A stretch of 64,000 nt of DNA from NCBI GenBank assembly GCA_947568835.1, contig OX387610.1:17283050-17347049 (forward strand), given 5' to 3'. Every line of letters starts with the position of its first letter. The stretch's first letter is position 1. The translations under genes and the position numbers were made by a program. The DNA is from Protonemura montana (lineage: Eukaryota > Arthropoda > Insecta > Plecoptera > Nemouridae). Below the pieces are notes generated by a model. That model was given only the letters and a program-made list of their open reading frames with translations. It made no database searches and was not told the origin of the DNA. Of this stretch, positions 13,509 through 26,785 are shown one piece after another.

Positions 13509-13568
13509 CGCTAGCTAGACGCTCCAGGCACTCTGCCTCGCTACTTAGACGCTCCAGAAACTCTGCCT

Positions 13569-14018
13569 CACTAGCCAGGCACTCCAGACACTCTGGCTCG
13601 CTACCCAGACGATCCAGACACTCTGCCTCCCTAGCCAGCCGCTCCAGACACTCTGCCATGCTAGCCAGAGATTTCAGACACTCTGCTACGCTAGCTAGAC
13701 GCTCCAGACACTCTGCCACGCTAGCTAGACGCTCCAGACACTCTGCCTTGCTACTTAGACCCTCCAGACACTCTGCCTCGCTAGCCAGGCGCTCCAGACA
13801 CTCTGCCTCGCTACCCAGACGCTCCAGACTATTTGCCTCACTAGCCAGGCACTCCAGACACTCTGTCTCGCTACCCAGACGATCCAGACACTCTGCCTCC
13901 CTAGCCAGCCGCTCCAGACACTCTGCCATGCTAGCCAGAGATTTCAGACACTCTGCTACGCTAGCCAGACGCTCCAGACACTCTGCCACGCTAGCCAGAG
14001 GCTGAAGACACTCTGCAA
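13569..14018. repeat. 270-bp (9-monomer) in-register duplication with hybrid join
   Basis: The run starting CACTAGCCAGGCACTCC at 13569 is repeated from 13839. The monomer at 13809-13838 is a hybrid: its front is the ACTATTTGCC type, which normally ends GCCA, but it ends GCCT as the monomer before a CACTAGCC copy does. The second copy carries a private GTCT ending near 13868. The similarity decays after about 180 bp of the second copy. Confidence 0.75.
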
Positions 14019-14299
14019 TGCTAGCCAGACGCTCCAGACACTCTGCCACGCTAGCTAGACGCTCCAGACACTCTGATTCGCTACTTAGACGCTCCAGACA
14101 CCTTGCCTCGCTACCCAGACGCTCCAGACACTCTGCCTCGCTACCTAGACGCTTCAGACTATCTGCCACGCTAATCAGTGGCTCCAGACACTCTGCCACG
14201 CTAGCTAGACGCTCCAGGCACTCTGTCTCGCTACTTAGACGCTCCAGACACTGTGCCTCGCTAGCCAGGCACTCCAGACACTCTGATTCACTACCCAGA

Positions 14300-15655
14300 C
14301 GTTCCAGACACTTTGCCTCGCTACCCAGACGCTCCAGACTATCTGCAACGCTAGCCAGTGGCTCCAGCCACTCTGCCACGCTAGCTAGACGCTCCAGGCA
14401 CTCTGCCTCGCTACTCAGACGCTCCAGACACTCTGCAATGCTAGCCAGACGCTCCAGAGACTCTGCCACGCTAGCTAGACGCTCCAGACACTCTGATTCG
14501 CTACTTAGACGCTCCAGACACCTTGCCTCGCTACCCAGACACACCAGACACTCTGCCTCGCTAGCTTAACGCTCCAGACACTCTGCCTTGCTACCCAGAC
14601 CCTCCAGACACTCTGTCTCGCTAGCCATGCGCTCAAGAATTTCTGCCTCGCTACCCAGACGCTCCAGACTATCTGCCACGCTAGCCAGTGGCTCCAGACT
14701 ATCTGCCACGCTAGCCAGAGGCTCCAGACACTCTGCCACGCTTGTTAGACAATCCAGACTTTCTGCCTTGCTAGCCAGGCGCTCCAGACACTCTGCCTCG
14801 CTAGCCAGACGCTCCAGACACTCTGCCTCGTTAGCCAGGCGCTTCAGAAGCTCTGCCTCGCTAGCCAGGCGCTCCAGACACTCTGCCATTCTAGCCAGAC
14901 GCTCCAGACTATCTGCTACGCTAGCCAGAGGCTCCAGACACTCTGCCACGCTAAATAGACGCTCCAGACACTCTGCCTTGCTACCCAGAATCTCCAGACA
15001 CTTTGCCTCGCTACCCAGACGCTCCAGACTATCTGCAACGCTAGCCAGTGGCTCCAGCCACTCTGCCACGCTAGCTAGACGCTCCAGGCACTCTGCCTCG
15101 CTACTCAGACGCTCCAGACACTCTGCAATGCTAGCCAGACGCTCCAGACACTCTGCCACGCTAGCTAGACGCTCCAGACACTCTGATTCGCTACTTAGAC
15201 GCTCCAGACACCTTGCCTCGCTACCCAGACACACCAGACACTCTGGCTCGCTAGCTAAACGCTCCAGACACTCTGCCTTGCTACCCAGACCCTCCAGACA
15301 CTCTGTCTCGCTAGCCATGCGCTCAAGAATTTCTGCCTCGCTACCCAGACGCTCCAGACTATCTGCCACGCTAGCCAGTGGCTCCAGACTATCTGCCACG
15401 CTAGCCAGAGGCTCCAGACACTCTGCCACGCTTGTTAGACAATCCAGACTTTCTGCCTTGCTAGCCAGGCGCTCCAGACATTCTGCCTCGCTAGCCAGAC
15501 GCTCCAGACACTCTGCCTCGTTAGCCAGGCGCTTCAGAAGCTCTGCCTCGCTAGCCAGGCGCTCCAGACACTCTGTCATTCTAGCCAGACGCTCCAGACT
15601 ATCTGCTACGCTAGCCAGAGGCTCCAGACACTCTGCCACGCTAAATAGACGCTCC
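14300..15655. repeat. 690-bp tandem pair, locus 2
   Basis: CGCTTGTTAG monomers at 14739 and 15429 are exactly 690 bp apart, and surrounding monomer order repeats at that spacing. The monomer near 14559 carries GCTTAACG where the partner near 15249 has GCTAAACG; GCTTAACG adds a plus-frame TAA. It is the counterpart of the pair at about 4153-5532. Confidence 0.78.
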
Positions 15656-16388
15656 AAGCACTCTGCCTCGCTACTTAGACGCTCCAGAAACTCTGCCTCA
15701 CTAGCCAGGCACTCCAGACACTCTGGCTCGCTACCCAGACGATCCAGACACTCTGCCTCCCTAGCCAGCCGCTTTAGACACTCTGCCATGCTAGCCAGAG
15801 ATTTCAGACACTCTGCTACGCTAGCTAGACGCTCCAGACACTTTGCCACGCTAGCTAGACGCTCCAGACACTCTGCCTTGCTACTTAGACCCTCCAGACA
15901 CTCTGCCTCGCTAGCCAGGCGCTCCAGACACTCTGCCTCGCTACCCAGACGCTCCAGACTATTTGCCACGCTAGCCAGAGGCTCCAGACACTCTGCCACG
16001 CTAGCTAGACGCTCCAGACACTCTGCCTCGCTAGCCAGGCACTCCAGACACTCTGATTCGCTACCCAGACGTTCCAGACACTTTGCCTCGCTACCCAGAC
16101 GCTCCAGACTATCTGCAACGCTAGCCAGAGGCTCCAGACACTCTGCCACGCTAGCTAGACGCTCCAGACACTCTGCCTTGCTACCCAGAATCTCCAGACA
16201 CTCTGCCACGCTAGCCAGTGGCTCCAGCCACTCTGCCACGCTAGCTAGACGCTCCAGGCACTCTGCCTCGCTACTTAGACGCTCCAGACACTCTTCCTCG
16301 CTAGCCAGCCGCTCCAGACACTCTACCACGCAAGCTAGACGCTCCAGGCACTCTGCATCGCTAGCCAGGCGTTCCAGACACTCTGGCT

Positions 16389-18847
16389 CGCTCCCATACG
16401 CTCCAGACTTTCTGCCACGCTAGCCAGTGGCTCCAGACTATCTGCCACGCTAGCCAGAGTCTGCAGACACTCTGCAATGCTAGCCAGACGCTCCAGACAC
16501 TCTGCCACGCTAGCCAGAGGCTGAAGACACTCTGCAATGCTAGCCAGGCGCTCCAGACACTCTGCCTCGCTAGCCAGCCGCTCCAGACACTCTGCCTCGC
16601 TAGCCAGGCGCTCCAGACACTCTGCCACGCTAGCCAGACGCTCCAGACACTCTGATTCGCTACCCAGACGTTCAAGACACTTTGCCTCGCTCCCCAGACG
16701 CTCCAGACACTCTGCCTCGTTAGCCAGGCGCTTTAGAAGCTCTGCCTCGCTAGCCAGGCGCTCCAGACACTCTGCCACGGTAGCCAGAGGCTGAAAACAC
16801 TCAGCAATGCTAGCCAGACGCTCCAGACACTCTGCCACGCTAGCTAGACGCTCCAGACACTCTGATTCGCTACTTAGACGCTCCAGACACCTTGCCTCGC
16901 TACCCAGACACACCAGACACTCTGCCTCGCTAGCTAAACGCTCCAGACACTCTGCCTTGCTACCCAGACCCTCCAGACACTCTGTCTCGCTAGCCATGCG
17001 CTCCAGAATTTCTGCCGTGCTACCCAGACGCTCCAGACTATCTGCCACGCTAGCCAGTGGCTCCAGACTATCTGCCACGCTAGCCAGAGGCTCCAGACAC
17101 TCTGCCACGCTTGTTAGACAATCCAGACTTTCTGCCTCGCTAGCCAGGCGCTCCAGACACTCTGCCTCGCAAGCCAGCCGCTCCAGACACTCTGCCACGC
17201 TAGCCAGACGCTCCAGACACTCTGATTCGCTACCCAGACGTTCAAGACACTTTGCCTCGCTCCCCAGACGCTCCAGACACTCTGCCTCGTTAGCCAGGCG
17301 CTTCAGAAGCTCTGCCTCGCTAGCCAGGCGCTCCAGACACTCTGCCATTCTAGCCAGACGCTCCAGACTATCTGCTACGCTAGCCAGAGGCTCCAGACAC
17401 TCTGCCACGCTAAATAGACGCTCCAGACACTCTGCCTTGCTACCCAGAATCTCCAGACACTCTGCCTCGCTAGCCAGGCGCTCCAGACACTCTGCCTCGC
17501 TACCCAGACGCTTTAGACTATCTGCCACGCTAGCCAGTGGCTCCAGACACTCTGCCACGCTAGCTAGACGCTCCAGGCACTCTGCCTCGCTACTTAGACG
17601 CTCCAGAAACTCTGCCTCACTAGCCAGGCACTCCAGACACTCTGGCTCGCTACCCAGACGATCCAGACACTCTGCCTCCCTAGCCAGCCGCTCCAGACAC
17701 TCTGCCATGCTAGCCAGTGATTTCAGACACTCTGCTACGCTAGCTAGACGCTCCAGACACTCTGCCACGCTAGCTAGACGCTCCAGACACTCTGCCTTGC
17801 TACTTAGACCCTCCAGACACTCTGCCTCGCTAGCCAGGCTTTCCAGACACTCTGCCTCGCTACCCAGACGCTCCAGACTATTTGCCACGCTAGCCAGTGG
17901 CTCCAGACTATCTGCCACGCTAGCCAGAGGCTAAAGACACTCTGCAATGCTAGCCAGGCGCTCCAGACACTCTGCCTCGCTAGCCAGCCGCTACAGACAC
18001 TCTGCCATGCTAGCCAGACGCTTCAGACACTCTGGCTAGCTACCCAGACTCTCCAGACACTCTGCCTCGCTAGCCAGGCGCTCCAGACACTCTGCCACGC
18101 TAGCCAGACGCTCCAGACACTGTGATTCGCTACCCAGACGTTCAAGACACTTTGCCTCGCTCCCCAGACGCTCCAGACACTCTGCCTCGTTAGCCAGGCG
18201 CTTCAGAAGCTCTGCCTCGCTAGCCAGGCGCTCCAGACACTCTGCCATTCTAGCCAGACGCTCCAGACTATCTGCTACGCTAGCCAGAGGCTCCAGACAC
18301 TCAGCCACGCTAAATAGACGCTCCAGACACTCTGCCTTGCTACTTAGACCCTCCAGACACTCTGCCTCGCTAGCCAGGCGCTCCAGACACTCTGCCTCGC
18401 TACCCAGACGCTCCAGACTATTTGCCACGCTAGCCAGAGGCTCCAGACACTCTGCCACGCTAGCTAGACGCTTCAGACACTCTGCCTCGCTAGCCAGGCA
18501 CTCCAGACACTCTGATTCGCTACCCAGACGTTCCAGACACTTTGCCTCGCTACCCAGACGCTCCAGACTATCTGCAACGCTAGCCAGAGGCTCCAGACAC
18601 TCTGCCACGCTAGCTAGACGCTCCAGACACTCTGCCTTGCTACCCAGAATCTCCAGACACTCTGCCACGCTAGCCAGTGGCTCCAGCCACTCTGCCACGC
18701 TAGCTAGACGCTCCAGGCACTCTGCCTCGCTACTTAGACGCTCCAGACACTCTGCCTCGCTAGCCAGCCGCTCCAGACACTCTACCACGCAAGCTAGACG
18801 CTCCAGGCACTCTGCATCGCTAGCCAGGCGTTCCAGACACTCTGGCT
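16389..18847. repeat. Array block 7 (82 monomers), first of a four-copy family
   Basis: Arms are 1,649 and 810 bp (B at 18038). It shares with blocks 8, 9 and 10 two variants seen nowhere else in the window: CCAGAGTCTGCAG (16455) and GCGCTTTAGAAGC (about 16728). The same 1,649-bp left-arm length occurs at 22896 and 39185. The minus frame of the left arm is 527 codons long in all three. Confidence 0.85.
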
Positions 18848-20766
18848 CGCTCCCATACGCTCCAGACTTTCTGCCACGCTAGCCAGTGGCTCCAGACTAT
18901 CTGCCACGCTAGCCAGAGTCTGCAGACACTCTGCAATGCTAGCCAGACGCTCCAGACACTCTGCCACGCTAGCCAGAGGCTGAAGACACTCTGCAATGCT
19001 AGCCAGGCGCTCCAGACACTCTGCCTCGCTAGCCAGCCGCTCCAGACACTCTGCCTCGCTAGCCAGGCGCTCCAGACACTCTGCCACGCTAGCCAGACGC
19101 TCCAGACACTCTGATTCGCTACCCAGACGTTCAAGACACTTTGCCTCGCTCCCCAGACGCTCCAGACACTCTGCCTCGTTAGCCAGGCGCTTTAGAAGCT
19201 CTGCCTCGCTAGCCAGGCGCTCCAGACACTCTGCCACGGTAGCCAGAGGCTGAAAACACTCAGCAATGCTAGCCAGACGCTCCAGACACTCTGCCACGCT
19301 AGCTAGACGCTCCAGACACTCTGATTCGCTACTTAGACGCTCCAGACACCTTGCCTCGCTACCCAGACACACCAGACACTCTGCCTCGCTAGCTAAACGC
19401 TCCAGACACTCTGCCTTGCTACCCAGACCCTCCAGACACTCTGTCTCGCTAGCCATGCGCTCCAGAATTTCTGCCGTGCTACCCAGACGCTCCAGACTAT
19501 CTGCCACGCTAGCCAGTGGCTCCAGACTATCTGCCACGCTAGCCAGAGGCTCCAGACACTCTGCCACGCTTGTTAGACAATCCAGACTTTCTGCCTCGCT
19601 AGCCAGGCGCTCCAGACACTCTGCCTCGCAAGCCAGCCGCTCCAGACACTCTGCCACGCTAGCCAGACGCTCCAGACACTCTGATTCGCTACCCAGACGT
19701 TCAAGACACTTTGCCTCGTTCTTCAGACGCTCCAGACACTCTGCCTCGTTAGCCAGGCGCTTCAGAAGCTCTGCCTCGCTAGCCAGGCGCTCCAGACACT
19801 CTGCCATTCTAGCCAGACGCTCCAGACTATCTGCTACGCTAGCCAGAGGCTCCAGACACTCTGCCACGCTAAATAGACGCTCCAGACACTCTGCCTTGCT
19901 ACCCAGAATCTCCAGACACTCTGCCTCGCTAGCCAGGCGCTCCAGACACTCTGCCTCGCTACCCAGACGCTTTAGACTATCTGCCACGCTAGCCAGTGGC
20001 TCCAGACACTCTGCCACGCTAGCTAGACGCTCCAGGCACTCTGCCTCGCTACTTAGACGCTCCAGAAACTCTGCCTCACTAGCCAGGCACTCCAGACACT
20101 CTGGCTCGCTACCCAGACGATCCAGACACTCTGCCTCCCTAGCCAGCCGCTCCAGACACTCTGCCATGCTAGCCAGTGATTTCAGACACTCTGCTACGCT
20201 AGCTAGACGCTCCAGACACTCTGCCACGCTAGCTAGACGCTCCAGACACTCTGCCTTGCTACTTAGACCCTCCAGACACTCTGCCTCGCTAGCCAGGCGC
20301 TCCAGACACTCTGCCTCGCTACCCAGACGCTCCAGACTATTTGCCACGCTAGCCAGAGGCTCCAGACACTCTGCCACGCTAGCTAGACGCTCCAGACACT
20401 CTGCCTCGCTAGCCAGGCACTCCAGACACTCTGATTCGCTACCCAGACGTTCCAGACACTTTGCCTCGCTACCCAGACGCTCCAGACTATCTGCAACGCT
20501 AGCCAGAGGCTCCAGACACTCTGCCACGCTAGCTAGACGCTCCAGACACTCTGCCTTGCTACCCAGAATCTCCAGACACTCTGCCACGCTAGCCAGTGGC
20601 TCCAGCCACTCTGCCACGCTAGCTAGACGCTCCAGGCACTCTGCCTCGCTACTTAGACGCTCCAGACACTCTGCCTCGCTAGCCAGCCGCTCCAGACACT
20701 CTACCACGCAAGCTAGACGCTCCAGGCACTCTGCATCGCTAGCCAGGCGTTCCAGACACTCTGGCT
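18848..20766. repeat. Array block 8 (64 monomers), landmark B deleted
   Basis: It carries the family variants CCAGAGTCTGCAG and CTTTAGAAGC but no landmark B. The left arm of a block-7 type unit passes straight into the right-arm sequence at about 20.3 kb. Total length is 1,919 bp, 540 bp (18 monomers) less than block 7. Losing B also removes its minus-strand TAG, so one 637-codon minus frame spans the fused arms. A private CGTTCTTCAG monomer sits near 19718. Confidence 0.83.
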
Positions 20767-22895
20767 CGCTCCCATACGCTCCAGACTTTCTGCCACGCTA
20801 GCCAGTGGCTCCAGACTATCTGCCACGCTAGCCAGAGTCTGCAGACACTCTGCAATGCTAGCCAGACGCTCCAGACACTCTGCCACGCTAGCCAGAGGCT
20901 GAAGACACTCTGCAATGCTAGCCAGGCGCTCCAGACACTCTGCCTCGCTAGCCAGCCGCTCCAGACACTCTGCCTCGCTAGCCAGGCGCTCCAGACACTC
21001 TGCCACGCTAGCCAGACGCTCCAGACACTCTGATTCGCTACCCAGACGTTCAAGACACTTTGCCTCGCTCCCCAGACGCTCCAGACACTCTGCCTCGTTA
21101 GCCAGGCGCTTTAGAAGCTCTGCCTCGCTAGCCAGGCGCTCCAGACACTCTGCCACGGTAGCCAGAGGCTGAAAACACTCAGCAATGCTAGCCAGACGCT
21201 CCAGACACTCTGCCACGCAAGCCAGCCGCTCCAGACACTCTGCCACGCTAGCCAGACGCTCCAGACACTCTGATTCGCTACCCAGACGTTCAAGACACTT
21301 TGCCTCGCTCCCCAGACGCTCCAGACACTCTGCCTCGTTAGCCAGGCGCTTCAGAAGCTCTGCCTCGCTAGCCAGGCGCTCCAGACACTCTGCCATTCTA
21401 GCCAGACGCTCCAGACTATCTGCTACGCTAGCCAGAGGCTCCAGACACTCTGCCACGCTAAATAGACGCTCCAGACACTCTGCCTTGCTACCCAGAATCT
21501 CCAGACACTCTGCCTCGCTAGCCAGGCGCTCCAGACACTCTGCCTCGCTACCCAGACGCTTTAGACTATCTGCCACGCTAGCCAGTGGCTCCAGACACTC
21601 TGCCACGCTAGCTAGACGCTCCAGGCACTCTGCCTCGCTACTTAGACGCTCCAGAAACTCTGCCTCACTAGCCAGGCACTCCAGACACTCTGGCTCGCTA
21701 CCCAGACGATCAAGACACTCTGCCTCCCTAGCCAGCCGCTCCAGACACTCTGCCATGCTAGCCAGTGATTTCAGACACTCTGCTACGCTAGCTAGACGCT
21801 CCAGACACTCTGCCACGCTAGCTAGACGCTCCAGACACTCTGCCTTGCTACTTAGACCCTCCAGACACTCTGCCTCGCTAGCCAGGCTTTCCAGACACTC
21901 TGCCTCGCTACCCAGACGCTCCAGACTATTTGCCACGCTAGCCAGTGGCTCCAGACTATCTGCCACGCTAGCCAGAGGCTAAAGACACTCTGCAATGCTA
22001 GCCAGGCGCTCCAGACACTCTGCCTCGCTAGCCAGCCGCTACAGACACTCTGCCATGCTAGCCAGACGCTTCAGACACTCTGGCTAGCTACCCAGACTCT
22101 CCAGACACTCTGCCTCGCTAGCCAGGCGCTCCAGACACTCTGCCACGCTAGCCAGACGCTCCAGACACTCTGATTCGCTACCCAGACGTTCAAGACACTT
22201 TGCCTCGCTCCCCAGACGCTCCAGACACTCTGCCTCGTTAGCCAGGCGCTTCAGAAGCTCTGCCTCGCTAGCCAGGCGCTCCAGACACTCTGCCATTCTA
22301 GCCAGACGCTCCAGACTATCTGCTACGCTAGCCAGAGGCTCCAGACACTCTGCCACGCTAAATAGACGCTCCAGACACTCTGCCTTGCTACTTAGACCCT
22401 CCAGACACTCTGCCTCGCTAGCCAGGCGCTCCAGACACTCTGCCTCGCTACCCAGACGCTCCAGACTATTTGCCACGCTAGCCAGAGGCTCCAGACACTC
22501 TGCCACGCTAGCTAGACGCTCCAGACACTCTGCCTCGCTAGCCAGGCACTCCAGACACTCTGATTCGCTACCCAGACGTTCCAGACACTTTGCCTCGCTA
22601 CCCAGACGCTCCAGACTATCTGCAACGCTAGCCAGAGGCTCCAGACACTCTGCCACGCTAGCTAGACGCTCCAGACACTCTGCCTTGCTACCCAGAATCT
22701 CCAGACACTCTGCCACGCTAGCCAGTGGCTCCAGCCACTCTGCCACGCTAGCTAGACGCTCCAGGCACTCTGCCTCGCTACTTAGACGCTCCAGACACTC
22801 TGCCTCGCTAGCCAGCCGCTCCAGACACTCTACCACGCAAGCTAGACGCTCCAGGCACTCTGCATCGCTAGCCAGGCGTTCCAGACACTCTGGCT
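20767..22895. repeat. Array block 9 (71 monomers), 330 bp shorter left arm
   Basis: Arms are 1,319 and 810 bp (B at 22086). It belongs to the four-copy family. Near 21216-21230 a CACGCAAGCC join shows that 11 monomers were removed relative to the 1,649-bp left arms, including the CACACCAG, CATGCG and CTTGTTAG monomers. The deletion keeps the register exactly. Confidence 0.83.
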
Positions 22896-25459
22896 CGCTC
22901 CCATACGCTCCAGACTTTCTGCCACGCTAGCCAGTGGCTCCAGACTATCTGCCACGCTAGCCAGAGTCTGCAGACACTCTGCAATGCTAGCCAGACGCTC
23001 CAGACACTCTGCCACGCTAGCCAGAGGCTGAAGACACTCTGCAATGCTAGCCAGGCGCTCCAGACACTCTGCCTCGCTAGCCAGCCGCTCCAGACACTCT
23101 GCCTCGCTAGCCAGGCGCTCCAGACACTCTGCCACGCTAGCCAGACGCTCCAGACACTCTGATTCGCTACCCAGACGTTCAAGACACTTTGCCTCGCTCC
23201 CCAGACGCTCCAGACACTCTGCCTCGTTAGCCAGGCGCTTTAGAAGCTCTGCCTCGCTAGCCAGGCGCTCCAGACACTCTGCCACGGTAGCCAGAGGCTG
23301 AAAACACTCAGCAATGCTAGCCAGACGCTCCAGACACTCTGCCACGCTAGCTAGACGCTCCAGACACTCTGATTCGCTACTTAGACGCTCCAGACACCTT
23401 GCCTCGCTACCCAGACACACCAGACACTCTGCCTCGCTAGCTAAACGCTCCAGACACTCTGCCTTGCTACCCAGACCCTCCAGACACTCTGTCTCGCTAG
23501 CCATGCGCTCCAGAATTTCTGCCGTGCTACCCAGACGCTCCAGACTATCTGCCACGCTAGCCAGTGGCTCCAGACTATCTGCCACGCTAGCCAGAGGCTC
23601 CAGACACTCTGCCACGCTTGTTAGACAATCCAGACTTTCTGCCTCGCTAGCCAGGCGCTCCAGACACTCTGCCTCGCAAGCCAGCCGCTCCAGACACTCT
23701 GCCACGCTAGCCAGACGCTCCAGACACTCTGATTCGCTACCCAGACGTTCAAGACACTTTGCCTCGCTCCCCAGACGCTCCAGACACTCTGCCTCGTTAG
23801 CCAGGCGCTTCAGAAGCTCTGCCTCGCTAGCCAGGCGCTCCAGACACTCTGCCATTCTAGCCAGACGCTCCAGACTATCTGCTACGCTAGCCAGAGGCTC
23901 CAGACACTCTGCCACGCTAATTAGACGCTCCAGACACTCTGCCTTGCTACCCAGAATCTCCAGACACTCTGCCTCGCTAGCCAGGCGCTCCAGACACTCT
24001 GCCTCGCTACCCAGACGCTTTAGACTATCTGCCACGCTAGCCAGTGGCTCCAGACACTCTGCCACGCTAGCTAGACGCTCCAGGCACTCTGCCTCGCTAC
24101 TTAGACGCTCCAGAAACTCTGCCTCACTAGCCAGGCACTCCAGACACTCTGGCTCGCTACCCAGACGATCCAGACACTCTGCCTCCCTAGCCAGCCGCTC
24201 CAGACACTCTGCCATGCTAGCCAGTGATTTCAGACACTCTGCTACGCTAGCTAGACGCTCCAGACACTCTGCCACGCTAGCTAGACGCTCCAGACACTCT
24301 GCCTTGCTACTTAGACCCTCCAGACACTCTGCCTCGCTAGCCAGGCTTTCCAGACACTCTGCCTCGCTACCCAGACGCTCCAGACTATTTGCCACGCTAG
24401 CCAGTGGCTCCAGACTATCTGCCACGCTAGCCAGAGGCTAAAGACACTCTGCAATGCTAGCCAGGCGCTCCAGACACTCTGCCTCGCTAGCCAGCCGCTA
24501 CAGACACTCTGCCATGCTAGCCAGACGCTTCAGACACTCTGGCTAGCTACCCAGACTCTCCAGACACTCTGCCTCGCTAGCCAGGCGCTCCAGACACTCT
24601 GCCACGCTAGCCAGACGCTCCAGACACTCTGATTCGCTACCCAGACGTTCAAGACACTTTGCCTCGCTCCCCAGACGCTCCAGACACTCTGCCTCGTTAG
24701 CCAGGCGCTTCAGAAGCTCTGCCTCGCTAGCCAGGCGCTCCAGACACTCTGCCATTCTAGCCAGACGCTCCAGACTATCTGCTACGCTAGCCAGAGGCTC
24801 CAGACACTCTGCCACGCTAAATAGACGCTCCAGACACTCTGCCTTGCTACCCAGAATCTCCAGACACTCTGCCTCGCTAGCCAGGCGCTCCAGACACTCT
24901 GCCTCGCTACCCAGACGCTTTAGACTATCTGCCACGCTAGCCAGTGGCTCCAGACACTCTGCCACGCTAGCTAGACGTTCCAGGCACTCTGCCTCGCTAC
25001 TTAGACGCTCCAGAAACTCTGCCTCACTAGCCAGGCACTCCAGACACTCTGGCTCGCTAACCAGACGATCCAGACACTCTGCCTCCCTAGCCAGAGATTT
25101 CAGACACTCTGCTACGCTAGCCAGACGCTCCAGACACTCTGCCACGCTAGCCAGAGGCTGAAGACACTCTGCAATGCTAGCCAGACGCTCCAGACACTCT
25201 GCCACGCTAGCTAGACGCTCCAGACACTCTGATTCGCTACTTAGACGCTCCAGACACCTTGCCTCGCTACCCAGACGCTCCAGACACTCTGCCTCGCTAC
25301 CTAGACGCTTCAGACTATCTGCCACGCTAATCAGTGGCTCCAGACACTCTGCCACGCTAGCTAGACACTCCAGGCACTCTGTCTCGCTACTTAGACGCTC
25401 CAGACACTGTGCCTCGCTAGCCAGGCACTCCAGACACTCTGATTCGCTACCCAGACGTT

Positions 25460-26785
25460 CCAGACACTTTGCCTCGCTACCCAGACGCTCCAGACTATCT
25501 GCAACGCTAGCCAGTGGCTCCAGCCACTCTGCCACGCAAGCTAGACGCTCCAGGCACTCTGCCTCGCTACTCAGACGCTCCAGACACTCTGCAATGCTAG
25601 CCAGACGCTCCAGACACTCTGCCACGCTAGCTAGACGCTCCAGACACTCTGATTCGCTACTTAGACGCTCCAGACACCTTGCCTCGCTACCCAGACACAC
25701 CAGACACTCTGCCTCGCTAGCTAAACGCTCCAGACACTCTGCCTTGCTACCCAGACCCTCCAGACACTCTGTCTCGCTAGCCATGCGCTCAAGAATTTCT
25801 GCCTCGCTACCCAGACGCTCCAGACTATCTGCCACGCTAGCCAGTGGCTCCAGACTATCTGCCACGCTAGCCAGAGGCTCCAGACACTCTGCCACGCTTG
25901 TTAGACAATCCAGACTTTCTGCCTTGCTAGCCAGGCGCTCCAGACACTCTGCCTCGCTAGCCAGACGCTCCAGACACTCTGCCTCGTTAGCCAGGCGCTC
26001 CAGACACTCTGCCATTCTAGCCAGACGCTCCAGACTATCTGCTACGCTAGCCAGAGGCTCCAGACACTCTGCCACGCTAAATAGACGCTCCAGACACTCT
26101 GCCTTGCTACCCAGAATCTCCAGACACTTTGCCTCGCTACCCAGACGCTCCAGACTATCTGCAACGCTAGCCAGTGGCTCCAGCCACTCTGCCACGCTAG
26201 CTAGACGCTCCAGGCACTCTGCCTCGCTACTCAGACGCTCCAGACACTCTGCAATGCTAGCCAGACGCTCCAGACACTCTGCCACGCTAGCTAGACGCTC
26301 CAGACACTCTGATTCGCTACTTAGACGCTCCAGACACCTTGCCTCGCTACCCAGACACACCAGACACTCTGCCTCGCTAGCTTAACGCTCCAGACACTCT
26401 GTCTTGCTACCCAGACCCTCCAGACACTCTGTCTCGCTAGCCATGCGCTCAAGAATTTCTGCCTCGCTACCCAGACGCTCCAGACTATCTGCCACGCTAG
26501 CCAGTGGCTCCAGACTATCTGCCACGCTAGCCAGAGGCTCCAGACACTCTGCCACGCTTGTTAGACAATCCAGACTTTCTGCCTTGCTAGCCAGGCGCTC
26601 CAGACACTCTGCCTCGCTAGCCAGACGCTCCAGACACTCTGCCTCGTTAGCCAGGCGCTTCAGAAGCTCTGCCTCGCTAGCCAGGCGCTCCAGACACTCT
26701 GCCATTCTAGCCAGACGCTCCAGACTATCTGCTACGCTAGCCAGAGGCTCCAGACACTCTGCCACGCTAAATAGACGCTCCAGAC
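25460..26785. repeat. 660-bp variant of the 690-bp tandem pair
   Basis: CGCTTGTTAG monomers at 25895 and 26555 lie 660 bp apart rather than 690. One monomer is missing: at 25985 a hybrid GTTAGCC monomer runs directly into CGCTCCAGAC, skipping the CTTCAGAAGC element present in the partner near 26652. Bounds of the pair are approximate. Confidence 0.7.

Larger units (their letters stand above)
12837..16388. repeat. Array block 6 (118 monomers plus a 13-bp remnant)
   Basis: This block has no landmark B. It holds three rearrangements: a 13-bp truncated monomer at 13496-13508, a 270-bp (9-monomer) duplication starting at 13569, and a 690-bp tandem pair from about 14300. It is the only block whose register is changed by a deletion rather than by landmark monomers. 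Confidence 0.82.
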
